From positions 124,001 through 188,000 of the forward strand of contig CAJQNB010000007.1 in the NCBI GenBank assembly GCA_905479575.1: a stretch of 64,000 nt of DNA, read 5' to 3'. Made by a program: the position numbers and the translations under genes. Below are positions 37,771-45,874 of this stretch, one piece after another. The stretch is from an uncultured Pseudophaeobacter sp. Its GTDB lineage: Bacteria > Pseudomonadota > Alphaproteobacteria > Rhodobacterales > Rhodobacteraceae. The notes below the pieces were generated by a model that searched no databases, was not told the origin of the DNA, and saw nothing but the letters and a program-made list of their open reading frames with translations. Every line of letters starts with the position of its first letter. The first letter of the stretch is position 1.

Positions 37771-38400
37771 TTATTCCCCAGCGGTGGGCAGAGATTGCTC
37801 AGCGGTCAGTGTTGTGGGGACAACGGCGCTTTCGACGTAGTCGCGATAGACGATCTGCGCATATTTGCCATCCAGCACCGAAGGGTGGCGTTTCAGGAAG
37901 CCGCTTACTTCGGTGACGGTGCGGCGATTGCGGCGCTCCGGTTCCTGGGTCAGGATCAGCGGCTGGCTTTCCCCCTGCGACACCATGGCCTCCAGGCGGC
38001 GGCGATCAATGCCACGGCTCACCAGGTGATTGACGGCAGCGCGGGCGCGGCGCAGGCCAAGCCGTTTGTTGTAGCTATTGCCGCCAACGGCATCCGTGTG
38101 GCCATAGACCCGGAAGCGGACTTCGGGGAATTGCTTGATCCATGCCGCTTGGCGATCCAGTACCGCGCGGGCTTCACCATCCAGGCGGGCCTCATTAAAG
38201 CCAAAATTGATAGTGGTTGGCACTTCTTCGGCAAACCGGGCGGCCAGCTGAATGGCATATTCGCCTTCGCCGCGCATCATCGCCGTGTTATTGGCGGTGG
38301 CTGCGCCCATCAGGCTGCTGTCCAGCGGTTCACCCGCCTGATTGTGGCTACAGGCTGTGGCGCTTAGGAACAGCCCCAGGATCGCTACGCTTTTGATCAT
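37771..38400 (-). CDS. OmpA-like lipoprotein of the Tad cluster
   Basis: A 209-residue protein. A lipobox (LSATAC, Cys17) is followed by a linker and an OmpA-type peptidoglycan-binding domain (about 65-165) with FRVYGHTDAVGGNSYNKRLGLRRA. AAAGGA precedes the ATG at 38400; the ATG at 38412 overlaps that site. OmpA-domain proteins are common partners of Tad secretins and probably fix the outer-membrane complex to the cell wall. Confidence 0.88.
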   Translation of the reverse strand: MIKSVAILGLFLSATACSHNQAGEPLDSSLMGAATANNTAMMRGEGEYAIQLAARFAEEVPTTINFGFNEARLDGEARAVLDRQAAWIKQFPEVRFRVYGHTDAVGGNSYNKRLGLRRARAAVNHLVSRGIDRRRLEAMVSQGESQPLILTQEPERRNRRTVTEVSGFLKRHPSVLDGKYAQIVYRDYVESAVVPTTLTAEQSLPTAGE

Positions 38401-38420
38401 TTTCCCGGTCATCCTTTGCT

Positions 38421-39812
38421 TTAGTCCATCACATAGCCGTAAGAGCCGTTGAAGTCTTGCTTGGCAACTTCACTGGCAGGGCCTTTTTGGGAATGAACCG
38501 TGCGGCCCAAGAGAAAGAGCTCGGACTCACTTGGGGGTTTGATGCGGTCGGTTGGCAGGCTCAGGGCCTCGCCACGGGTGGGGGTGACCAGGTGGGCGCT
38601 GACAATAATCACCAGCTCTGTTTGATTGCGCTGATAATCGGCGCTGCGGAACAGGGCGCCCAGCACTGGAACATCGCCAATCCACGGCACCTGTGAGGTC
38701 TGATCCAGAAAGTCGTCCTGCACCAGTCCGGCAACAGCGAAGCTCTCACCGTCGCGTAACTCAACAGTGGTCGAGGTTTCGCGGCGCGAAAACGCAGCGA
38801 CATTGAGGCCATTTGCGGTGATGGTGTTGGTAGAATCGACCGCAGAAACGGCGGCCTTGAGCTCGAGATTGATCAGATCGCCATCCACGACCCTTGGAAT
38901 AAAGTTCAACTCAATACCAAAGGGTTTGAATTCGATTGCGACGGTGCCGCCTTCCTGGGCGACGGGAATAGGATATTCGCCACCGGCCAGGAATTTGGCC
39001 TCTTGCCCGGAGAGAGCAGAAAGGTTCGGCTCGGCCAGGGTGCGCACCACGCCTTTGCGTTCCAGGGCTTCCAGCAACAGTCCAACCTGAAGTGATCCGA
39101 CGCCAAATTGAAAGCCAATTGCCCCGGCAATGCCGTCTTTGACTTCGATGGCGTTGCCGAGCCCATTGTCGCCAAACAACCATTGGCCGGTTTCTCCGGC
39201 GGTGCCGCTGCTGCCGCCTAGAGCAACCGAGGAATGCAGGGCTTTGGAGACGGAGCGCTGCATTTCGGCAAAACGCACCTTCAGCATGACCTGCTGCACA
39301 CCGCCAACGTTCATCAGGTTGCTCACCCGTTCGGGGGCATAACGTTCGGCCAGATCCAGGGCGCGTTGCAGACGCGCCGCACTGGAGACATTGCCGGACA
39401 GAACGATCCCGTCGTTTGCGGTGCGCACTTCGATTTGTTCACCCGGCAGGATCTGGCGGAGGCGTTGTTTGAACTCCGAGACATCTGCAGCCACCCGTAC
39501 ATTTACATTGGTGATCAGCTTGCCCGAGGCATCCAGCAGGGTCAGGGTGGTCAGACCGGGGGATTTTCCCAGCACATAGATGGTGCGGTCGGACAGCGAA
39601 GAGATATCGGCGATATTGGGGTTGGCAATGCTCAGCTCGGCAAAGGGGTCATCGCTTTCGACCACCACGGCGCGGTTCATCGGCACATCCAAAGTAACAG
39701 AGACGCCGCGTTTGACCACGCGCAACCCATTGGCCAGAGACGCCTCTGGCACAGCCATACAGAGCAACGATAGCCCAGTGAGAGCTGCCGCCATAAATCC
39801 ACGAATTCTCAT
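38421..39812 (-). CDS. cpaC: Tad outer-membrane secretin (CpaC/RcpA)
   Basis: A 463-residue secretin. A signal peptide (about 1-28) is followed by the pilus-secretin N-domain with SDRTIYVLGKSPGLTTLTLLD, a BON-like segment (VLSGNVSSAARLQRALDLAERY), and the C-terminal type II/III secretin beta domain with LAEPNLSALSGQEAKFLAGGEYPIPV. It forms the channel for the pilus. The ATG at 39812 follows AAAGGCAGG. It is separated from cpaB by 281 bp containing a terminator-like hairpin. Confidence 0.94.
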   Translation of the reverse strand: MRIRGFMAAALTGLSLLCMAVPEASLANGLRVVKRGVSVTLDVPMNRAVVVESDDPFAELSIANPNIADISSLSDRTIYVLGKSPGLTTLTLLDASGKLITNVNVRVAADVSEFKQRLRQILPGEQIEVRTANDGIVLSGNVSSAARLQRALDLAERYAPERVSNLMNVGGVQQVMLKVRFAEMQRSVSKALHSSVALGGSSGTAGETGQWLFGDNGLGNAIEVKDGIAGAIGFQFGVGSLQVGLLLEALERKGVVRTLAEPNLSALSGQEAKFLAGGEYPIPVAQEGGTVAIEFKPFGIELNFIPRVVDGDLINLELKAAVSAVDSTNTITANGLNVAAFSRRETSTTVELRDGESFAVAGLVQDDFLDQTSQVPWIGDVPVLGALFRSADYQRNQTELVIIVSAHLVTPTRGEALSLPTDRIKPPSESELFLLGRTVHSQKGPASEVAKQDFNGSYGYVMD

Positions 39813-39958
39813 GTGACCTGCCTTTCCGATCACGCCTCATTTTCGGGTCTTTTTGCCCGTTGTTTGGCTACACTCTGCGGCAATTTGCGAATTATTGCAA
39901 GAATCAAAGGCTTCTGGCGGAGAGTTACAGCTATTTCCCTGTGGGGCAGCGGCAACAG

Positions 39959-39989
39959 AAAAAAACGGGCCATCCCAAAGGACAGCCCG
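39959..39989 (-). terminator. Terminator-like hairpin between cpaB and cpaC
   Basis: On the minus strand CGGGCTGTCC pairs with GGATGGCCCG (two G-U pairs) around a 4-nt loop and is followed at once by seven T. It lies about 105 bp after the cpaB stop and 147 bp before the secretin start, so it should split the cluster into pilin/cpaB and machine transcripts, or reduce readthrough. Confidence 0.72.
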
Positions 39990-40093
39990 GTGCTGGAGGT
40001 TAATTGGTTGAGAACACAGCCCTTCCTAAATCAACAGGCCTAAACGATCTGGCCGGAAGTCGCTGGTTTGGGCACTGCTTCTTGCGCTGCGCC

Positions 40094-40954
40094 TTAGTTG
40101 GTGCAGGGGATCGGGATTTCCACCACTTCAGCGCCACGGCGGGTGCGGATGGTGCAGACCCGTTTTTGTTCGACCGGCGCTGGCGCCAGTTGCTCACCAA
40201 GGCCCAGAAGACTGCGCTGGTTCACTTCGACAACCGAAGCCACCGTATCATCACCGGCGCCAACCAAAGACAGTGACAGGCGCCCGGTGGTCTGGGCCTG
40301 TGCCAATGCGGCCACCTGTTCTGGCTGCACCGCAACGGTGACGGTGCGGGCAATTGTGGCTCCGTTGATTTCGCTGCTGGCGCTTTGGTCCACTGCGATC
40401 AATTCGATGCTGGGTTCAATAAGCCGGGTGATCTCTTGCCCGCCGCGATTTGCTCCATGCTGCACGCTGCCGGTCCAGTAGACATCCACATGGTCGCCAG
40501 GACGCAGGAAGCCAGACACACCTGAGGACACATCAACGCTAATCGCAAAGGCACGCATGCCACGGCGCAACTGCGAAGTAATGCCGGCATCCTGGCCTGG
40601 ATTGGTCAGCTTGGCCTTCAGCAGGGCCTCATCCTTTTCCATAGTCCGCAACACCACCCGCAGATCGCCAGGATTGGCCGGGGGGAACAGGGCCTCCAGC
40701 GAGGTAAAGGCGCCTTCGGGGATAGATTCACTGGGCCAGCGTACCTTGCGCACCAGGTCTTTGGTAAGCCGTTCGCCGTATTTCAACTGGCTGTTGGCCA
40801 CAAAAACGTCTGTGGTTGGGATCACTTCGCCACGATTGGCGCGTTCCCGGGCAAGTTCGTTCTGGTAGGCGGAGATGTAGTTCTTTGCCATCATCACAGC
40901 GCCGCCAGCGAGGGCGACCCCGACAATAAGGACTAATCCAAATACTGCGCGCAT
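40094..40954 (-). CDS. cpaB: Tad pilus assembly protein CpaB/RcpC
   Basis: A 286-residue periplasmic protein with an N-terminal anchor (MRAVFGLVLIVGVALAGGA) and the SAF-type domain (about 40-110; PTTDVFVANSQLKYGERLTKDLV), then a beta-rich region with SGFLRPGDHVDVYWTG. CpaB works with the secretin on the periplasmic side. AAAGGTCACAC precedes the ATG at 40954, which I prefer over one 33 bp upstream. Confidence 0.92.
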   Translation of the reverse strand: MRAVFGLVLIVGVALAGGAVMMAKNYISAYQNELARERANRGEVIPTTDVFVANSQLKYGERLTKDLVRKVRWPSESIPEGAFTSLEALFPPANPGDLRVVLRTMEKDEALLKAKLTNPGQDAGITSQLRRGMRAFAISVDVSSGVSGFLRPGDHVDVYWTGSVQHGANRGGQEITRLIEPSIELIAVDQSASSEINGATIARTVTVAVQPEQVAALAQAQTTGRLSLSLVGAGDDTVASVVEVNQRSLLGLGEQLAPAPVEQKRVCTIRTRRGAEVVEIPIPCTN

Positions 40955-41063
40955 TGTGTGACCTTTCACGGTGGGGACCGACCCCACCTCGGGGGCGGAG
41001 CCAGCATGTTGAATAGTCTTTCAGTGACAACGTGCACCCTACTGGTGCGGTGATCCGATTGGA

Positions 41064-41240
41064 TCAGGAGAAGTCCCAGTTTGACATAAATGCTACCAGA
41101 GCATTCACCAAACCCATTGTGCCGTTTAGCATCTGATCTGAGATCAAAACCGTGAGACCGACGATTGCAGCGGTCAATACCACCCAATCCACGGTCACAG
41201 CACCATCGTCGCTGGCGATAAATGACCAAAACTTTTTCAT
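41064..41240 (-). CDS. Second Flp-type pilin, 58 residues
   Basis: A short gene: ATG at 41240, TGA at 41066-41064, 58 codons. The product starts MKKFWSFIASDDGAVTVDWV and continues with a hydrophobic helix, then ends MSNWDFS. The segment D-G-AVTVDWVVLTAA is shared almost exactly with the 65-residue pilin 102 bp upstream, and the Gly is the expected CpaA cleavage site. The C-terminal half is unlike the upstream pilin. It is probably a minor pilin or pseudopilin of the Tad pilus. Confidence 0.82.
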   Translation of the reverse strand: MKKFWSFIASDDGAVTVDWVVLTAAIVGLTVLISDQMLNGTMGLVNALVAFMSNWDFS

Positions 41241-41269
41241 TTTGCCCCTCGCTCGAAACTGGCTTCGGG

Positions 41270-41304
41270 AAAAGGGCCGCGTCCTTCTTGTAAAGGCGCG
41301 GCCC
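41270..41304 (-). terminator. Terminator-like hairpin behind the major pilin gene
   Basis: On the minus strand GGGCCGCG pairs with CGCGGCCC around a 15-nt loop, followed by TTTT. It lies 38 bp after the first pilin gene and 29 bp before the second, so it should give abundant short pilin mRNA with some readthrough into the rest of the cluster. Confidence 0.7.
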
Positions 41305-41342
41305 CAAAATTGCAGACGCTACAGATAGCGACCTTTGGTCAA

Positions 41343-41540
41343 TTACTGACCTGCGTCACCAACTGTGGTGCCTTCTTGGATCAGGAACGCGCTTGTGGCA
41401 CCGGTCAGGTTGGTCGAACCAGTTTCGATGGCGGTGTAGGCAGCACCGGCCAGAGCAGCAACAGCAGCGGTCAGAACAACCCAGTCAACGGTCACGGCGC
41501 CAGAGTCGTCTTTGCGGAAGTTTTTGATGAATTTGATCAT
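41343..41540 (-). CDS. flp: Flp-type major pilin of the Tad system
   Basis: A 65-residue prepilin: basic leader MIKFIKNFRKDDSG, predicted cleavage after Gly14, then AVTVDWVVLTAAVAALAGAAY and a short Thr/Gly-rich tail. Classic Flp pilins have Glu-Tyr at mature positions 5-6; here it is Asp-Trp. GGAGGGAC precedes the ATG at 41540. As first gene of the cluster, with its own terminator, it is the best candidate for the main filament subunit. Confidence 0.9.
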   Translation of the reverse strand: MIKFIKNFRKDDSGAVTVDWVVLTAAVAALAGAAYTAIETGSTNLTGATSAFLIQEGTTVGDAGQ

Positions 41541-41899
41541 TGTATTGTCCCTCCAGGGATATCTAAGGTTTTGCGTTACCCGGCGACGTCGTTTCAGGGT
41601 CTGTCTCTCTCTCTCACCGACCCTGTGTCGCTTGGATGAATACATATAGCCGGGAGAGCGTGGCAGGAATTGGGCCGGATTCTGGAAATCGCTGCCTAAT
41701 TTTAACTTTTTGACAATATCGCAGGTAAGCGTCTGTAAAATAACGATTTATGAATTTACTCTTTGTCAACCCTCGGGGCTTTGCTGGGGCGAAAGGCTGC
41801 AAATATGGCGAAACTGCCAGATTTGAGGCGGTAAAACTGGCTTTTTGCGCCGGGATCGGTGAGTCTGCCGGAAAAAAGGCCTAAGTATTGAGCGGTAAA
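41541..41899. promoter_or_regulatory. Divergent control region of pilin and transglycosylase genes
   Basis: 359 bp. In the pilin leader CAGGGTC (41595-41601) and GACCCTG (41619-41625) form a hairpin arm pair enclosing a CT repeat (GA on the pilin mRNA). Farther up an AT-rich patch (41695-41765) holds one TTGACA on each strand, at about 41719 on plus and about 41765 on minus, with no perfect -10 at 17 bp. Both promoters should be in this patch. Confidence 0.5.
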
Positions 41900-42766
41900 A
41901 TGACCAAGAGATCTCTATTGGGGGTGACATTTATCATTGCCCCCCTGGTTCTGGCCCTTGGGGTGGCAGAGACTGCTGCCCAACAGAGTGATGCGGGCGT
42001 GCCAAGCGCCGTGCCGCAGCCTTTTCCAAGCTTTGAGGCCAGACGCGTTGCTGCGCCCAAGCCCGGCACGCCGCCAAAGATCACCATTCAGATCGAGGAA
42101 CCGCAGTCGGCGCCTGTGTCCGGGGCCGGTGACGCCCCACAGACCGCAGCCAGTGCAGCTGTCGCACCGGGGGAGATTGGCCGCTATGGCTGGTTCTGGC
42201 AGCGGGTTCCAACCGGGATCGCGGGGGAGCCGACGCACAATCGCCTGGAGCTGGCGCTAACGGCGCTCAGGACCGCACCAACCCCGGTTTCCGCACCTGG
42301 CTTGCAGCTGATGCAGCAAATCATCCAGGAACAGGCCGTGCCGATCTTGATTGCCTCAGCGGATAGCCAGGTGTCCCCGGCGCTGGTGCTGGCGGTAATC
42401 GCGGTGGAATCCGCAGGTAAGGCAGAGGCGGTGAGCAGCGCCGGGGCAGAGGGGTTGATGCAATTGATGCCGGATACAGCAGCGCGCTTTGGTGTGTCGG
42501 ATGCTTTGATGGCGGATCAGAACATCAGTGGCGGCATCCAATACCTGGATTGGCTGCTTGACGAATTTTCCGGGGACGCGGTTCTGGCGCTGGCGGGGTA
42601 TAACGCAGGCGAAGGGGCGGTACGGGCCCATCAAGGCGTGCCACCCTTTGCCGAAACCCGTGACTATGTGCCCAAGGTGCTTGCGGCCTATCAAGTGGCC
42701 CGTGCGCTGTGCCTGACACCGCCAGAGCTGATCAGCGATGGCTGTGTGTTTCGATCGGTGAAATGA
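41900..42766 (+). CDS. Lytic transglycosylase, SLT domain
   Basis: A 288-residue exported protein with a signal peptide (about 1-28), a Pro-rich linker, and a C-terminal soluble-lytic-transglycosylase domain (about 145-265) with the catalytic Glu in VIAVESAGKAEAVSSAGAEGLMQLMP and the block LALAGYNAGEGAVR. It cleaves peptidoglycan. Being divergent from the Tad pilins it may open the wall for pilus passage. I prefer the ATG at 41900 to the in-frame TTG at 41888. Confidence 0.9.
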   Translation: MTKRSLLGVTFIIAPLVLALGVAETAAQQSDAGVPSAVPQPFPSFEARRVAAPKPGTPPKITIQIEEPQSAPVSGAGDAPQTAASAAVAPGEIGRYGWFWQRVPTGIAGEPTHNRLELALTALRTAPTPVSAPGLQLMQQIIQEQAVPILIASADSQVSPALVLAVIAVESAGKAEAVSSAGAEGLMQLMPDTAARFGVSDALMADQNISGGIQYLDWLLDEFSGDAVLALAGYNAGEGAVRAHQGVPPFAETRDYVPKVLAAYQVARALCLTPPELISDGCVFRSVK

Positions 42767-42866
42767 AATGACGGCTAGACATGATGAGAGAGCCTCGGCA
42801 GATCTCATAGCGATCTGTCGCACAGGCAGGCATCACCTGCTGTCTTGATATACACAAAGGCCCCAC

Positions 42867-42891
42867 AAAAAACGGGGCCACATGGGCCCCG
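42867..42891 (-). terminator. Terminator after the desaturase gene
   Basis: On the minus strand CGGGGCC and GGCCCCG pair around a 5-nt loop and are followed by TTTTTT. It lies about 30 bp beyond the desaturase stop. Confidence 0.8.
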
Positions 42892-42920
42892 CATGATGGG
42901 TGTGCCATCTGATTGGGCGC

Positions 42921-43955
42921 TCACCCGTAAAGGGCCCGCGCCTGCGAGAACGACAGCAGGCGTTTGCTGTTTTCATCCCACAAATGCAGGCGAGCGCAGG
43001 CCAGGCTTTCGCGGATGGTCAGCCGGTTTTTCATCGCCAGCTCGGAATGATCCTTAATCACCTCGGTGAGACGGTAAAAGGGGATACGGCTATAGAGATG
43101 ATGGACCTGGTGAATGCCAATATTGGCCGTGAACCATTGCAAGACCGCTGGCAGGACATAGTAAGAGCTGCCATTGAGCGCGGCATCATGCAGCTGCCAA
43201 TCGCCGGCGTTTTCCCAGTGGGTGGTTTCAAACTGGTGCTGCACATAGAACAGCCAGACACCTGCGGTGGCCGCCAGAATGGTCGAGGGCAGGAAGATCA
43301 GCAACAGCGGCAACAGGCCGCCAAAGTACCAGATCGCGCCCAGAGCCGCCAGAATGGCCAGGTTGGTGCCCATGGCACTGGTCCAATAGCGCAGGCTGTT
43401 CATCAGACCCAGCGGGATGCGGTTTTGCAGAAGGAACAGGTAGCTTGGCCCCAGGCCAAACAGTGTGAACGGGCTGCGATAGACCCGGTAGTGCAACTTA
43501 CCAAAAGGCGACAGCGCCTGATACTCCGCCACGGTGAGGGTGTGCACATCCCCCATGCCACGCTTGTCGAGATTGCCCGCAGCGCTGTGGTGCTCAGAAT
43601 GGGTGCGGCGCCAGACATCATAGGGGGTGAGGGTCAAAACTCCCAAGATGCGGCCAACCCAGTCGCTCAACTGTCGATTTTTGAAAAAGGCACCATGGCC
43701 GCAGTCGTGTTGGATTGTGAACAGGCGCAGCAAAAAGGCAGCATTTACCACCGAGATCGCAAAAGCCAGCCAGTAGCTGTATGACAAAGCCCACCACGCC
43801 AGCGCCCAAAGCAGGAAGAACGGTATCGCGCTGACCCCTAGTTCAAAGCCGCTGCGCAGCTCGTTGGGCTCGCGATATTTTGCCAAAATCTTCACCCAAT
43901 CGCGCGAAGACCGCTCGGGAGACTGCGGTTTGGGAAGGTCATTGGAGTTTGTCAT
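42921..43955 (-). CDS. Membrane fatty acid desaturase
   Basis: A 344-residue integral membrane di-iron enzyme. The three His boxes are present: HDCGH (83-87), HSEHH (119-123) and HQVHH (about 276-280), with four membrane helices between. The pattern fits the acyl-lipid (delta-12 type) desaturase group, though the double-bond position cannot be set by eye. The N-terminal 30 residues are polar. It stands alone and has its own terminator. Confidence 0.9.
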   Translation of the reverse strand: MTNSNDLPKPQSPERSSRDWVKILAKYREPNELRSGFELGVSAIPFFLLWALAWWALSYSYWLAFAISVVNAAFLLRLFTIQHDCGHGAFFKNRQLSDWVGRILGVLTLTPYDVWRRTHSEHHSAAGNLDKRGMGDVHTLTVAEYQALSPFGKLHYRVYRSPFTLFGLGPSYLFLLQNRIPLGLMNSLRYWTSAMGTNLAILAALGAIWYFGGLLPLLLIFLPSTILAATAGVWLFYVQHQFETTHWENAGDWQLHDAALNGSSYYVLPAVLQWFTANIGIHQVHHLYSRIPFYRLTEVIKDHSELAMKNRLTIRESLACARLHLWDENSKRLLSFSQARALYG

Positions 43956-44263
43956 GCGCCTGCCGTGTTTTTTGAATATGTGCCTTCGGATAAACTACCT
44001 GTGTCGCTTGGCAAGTTAATTTTGCCCGCAATGTGTTCACAGCGACTTTATGCCGTCGAAAAAGGCGCATTAAAAACGACATACCCAGCATTTTTTCTGC
44101 TCTGCTCCAAAGACCCCTTGCCTTACGTCAAGGTCAGGTTTTGCGCCAGCATCCTCGCCTTTAGGTCCTGTCGAGAATCGAAAAGGGCTCATCTCAAAAT
44201 GAGACGAGCCCTTTCTAACAAAGCGGTCCCTCACCAAAGCGCGGAATGACAGACCCTTTGGGT
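43956..44263. other. Intergenic region between the desaturase and scoB
   Basis: 308 bp. It contains the desaturase promoter on the minus strand and the scoB terminator at its right end. The middle is AT-rich. I see no gene. Confidence 0.5.
44181..44214 (-). terminator. Rho-independent terminator after scoB
   Basis: On the minus strand GGGCTCGTCTC pairs with GAGATGAGCCC (one mismatch/wobble) around a short loop, with A/T tracts on both sides (TTTT after the stem). It lies about 50 bp after the scoB stop. Confidence 0.82.
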
Positions 44264-44893
44264 TTAGTTGACGATGGTGGCCTGGGTGGCGGCGCGCAGC
44301 TCTTCCTCAGAGACACCATCGGCGCATTCAACGATTTTCAAGCCGCCTTCAACCACATCCAGCACACCAAGATTGGTGATGATGCGGTCGACAACTTTCT
44401 GACCGGTCAGGGGCAGGGTGCAGCTTTTCAGCACCTTGCTGTCGCCATGTTTGTTGGTGTGATCCATGACCACCACAACGCGGCCAACGCCAGCCACCAG
44501 GTCCATGGCGCCGCCCATGCCTTTGACCAGCTTGCCCGGGATCATCCAGTTTGCCAGATCGCCGTTTTCGGCCACTTCCATCGCGCCCAGGATGGCCATG
44601 GCGATCTTGCCGCCGCGGATCATCGCAAAGCTCTGCGCGGAATCAAAATAGGCAGTTTGCGGCAGCTCGGTGATGGTCTGCTTGCCGGCATTGATCAGAT
44701 CGGCGTCCTCTTCTCCGTCAAAAGGGAAGGGGCCCATGCCCAGCATGCCGTTTTCCGATTGCAGCGTCACTTCGACACCTTCGGGGATGTAGTTGGAGAC
44801 CAGGGTCGGGATACCGATGCCGAGGTTCACATACCAGCCGTCCTGCAGTTCCTGTGCTGCGCGGGCGGCCATTTGATTGCGGTCCCATGCCAT
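44264..44893 (-). CDS. scoB: 3-oxoacid CoA-transferase subunit B
   Basis: A 209-residue subunit of the class I CoA-transferase. The catalytic Glu is E47 in [12 protein letters not shown]. The [11 protein letters not shown] start and GGAMDLVAG block are typical. With ScoA it moves CoA between succinyl-CoA and acetoacetate or a similar acid. It starts 3 bp after the scoA stop. Confidence 0.93.
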   Translation of the reverse strand: MAWDRNQMAARAAQELQDGWYVNLGIGIPTLVSNYIPEGVEVTLQSENGMLGMGPFPFDGEEDADLINAGKQTITELPQTAYFDSAQSFAMIRGGKIAMAILGAMEVAENGDLANWMIPGKLVKGMGGAMDLVAGVGRVVVVMDHTNKHGDSKVLKSCTLPLTGQKVVDRIITNLGVLDVVEGGLKIVECADGVSEEELRAATQATIVN

Positions 44894-44896
44894 GGA

Positions 44897-45616
44897 TCAG
44901 GCCTCCTTCTGGCGCACAGTGCGCTGTTCGATGCGTTTCTCGTGATCGCCTTTGATGATGCGATGCACATAGATGCCGGGCAGGTGAATGCTGTCGGGGT
45001 CCAGGCTGCCTGTGGGCACGATCTCTTCGACTTCAACAATGCACACCTTGCCACAGGTGGCAGCAGGCGCGTTAAAGTTGCGCGCGGTTTTGCGGAACAC
45101 CAGATTGCCGGTTTCGTCAGCTTTCCAGGCCTTTACGATGGCGAGATCGGCAAAAATGCCCTCTTCCATGATATAGGTCTCAGGCTGGCCGTCGGCGCCG
45201 GTGGGGAAATCCTTGTGCTCTTTGCCCTCGGCAATCACGGTGCCCACGCCGGTCTTGGTGTAGAACCCGGGAATGCCAGCGCCGCCGGCACGCATGCGCT
45301 CAGCCAGGGTGCCTTGCGGGTTGAATTCCAGCTCCAGCTCATTGCTGAGATACTGACGCATAAATTCAGCGTTTTCCCCCACATAAGAAGAGATCATCTT
45401 CTTGACCTGTTTGGTCTGCAGCAAAATGCCAATGCCAAAATCATCGACACCCGCATTGTTGGAGGCAAAGGTCAGATCCTTGGTGCCTGCCTCCTTGATT
45501 GCATCGAGCAACAGCTCGGGAATGCCGCAGAGGCCAAAGCCACCCGCCGCAATGAACATGCCGTCATGAAGCAACCCATCAAGTGCTTCAGAGGCGCTGG
45601 AATAGATCTTCTTCAT
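44897..45616 (-). CDS. scoA: 3-oxoacid CoA-transferase subunit A
   Basis: A 239-residue subunit. The glycine-rich GGFGLCGIPELLLDAI (about 26-41) is the CoA-transferase signature 1, and NNAGVDDFGIGILL follows. It is the first gene of scoAB, with GGGAGAA as ribosome site. The pair serves ketone-body or short-chain 3-oxoacid use. Confidence 0.93.
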   Translation of the reverse strand: MKKIYSSASEALDGLLHDGMFIAAGGFGLCGIPELLLDAIKEAGTKDLTFASNNAGVDDFGIGILLQTKQVKKMISSYVGENAEFMRQYLSNELELEFNPQGTLAERMRAGGAGIPGFYTKTGVGTVIAEGKEHKDFPTGADGQPETYIMEEGIFADLAIVKAWKADETGNLVFRKTARNFNAPAATCGKVCIVEVEEIVPTGSLDPDSIHLPGIYVHRIIKGDHEKRIEQRTVRQKEA

Positions 45617-45806
45617 TGAGTTCTCCCATCAACAGCCAGTTGCCCCGGTTCTGGCCCCGAGGCGGCGCGGAGTCAATAATACTGATCAGCGCGCGTATTA
45701 CTACGGAGCCGTCAGCCCGGCGTCCCAAAACGAGCCGTCCGCCGCATCCTACAGCAGCAGGCGTTACAACGGCTGGGTTTCATCTTACCGAAAATACCTC
45801 GGGGGA

Positions 45807-45844
45807 GGCCCCCCAAAAAAAAGGGGGCCGGGGGCAGCGCCCCC
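45807..45844 (-). terminator. GC-rich terminator after topA
   Basis: On the minus strand a 6-bp stem GGGGGC/GCCCCC (loop GCT) is followed by GGCCCCC and eight T; on plus, GGCCCCC and GGGGGCC could also pair across the A run. It lies 31 bp after the topA stop. The neighbouring string AAAATACCTCGGGGG resembles dispersed terminator elements of roseobacters. Confidence 0.65.
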
Positions 45845-45874
45845 AACTGCGACCTTGGGGCCGACAGACAGGGG

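Noticed and set aside
45717..45874. Possible CRISPR or phage-like GC repeat near the topA end
   Set aside because: Only homopolymer-rich hairpins of a terminator, without repeated spacers.
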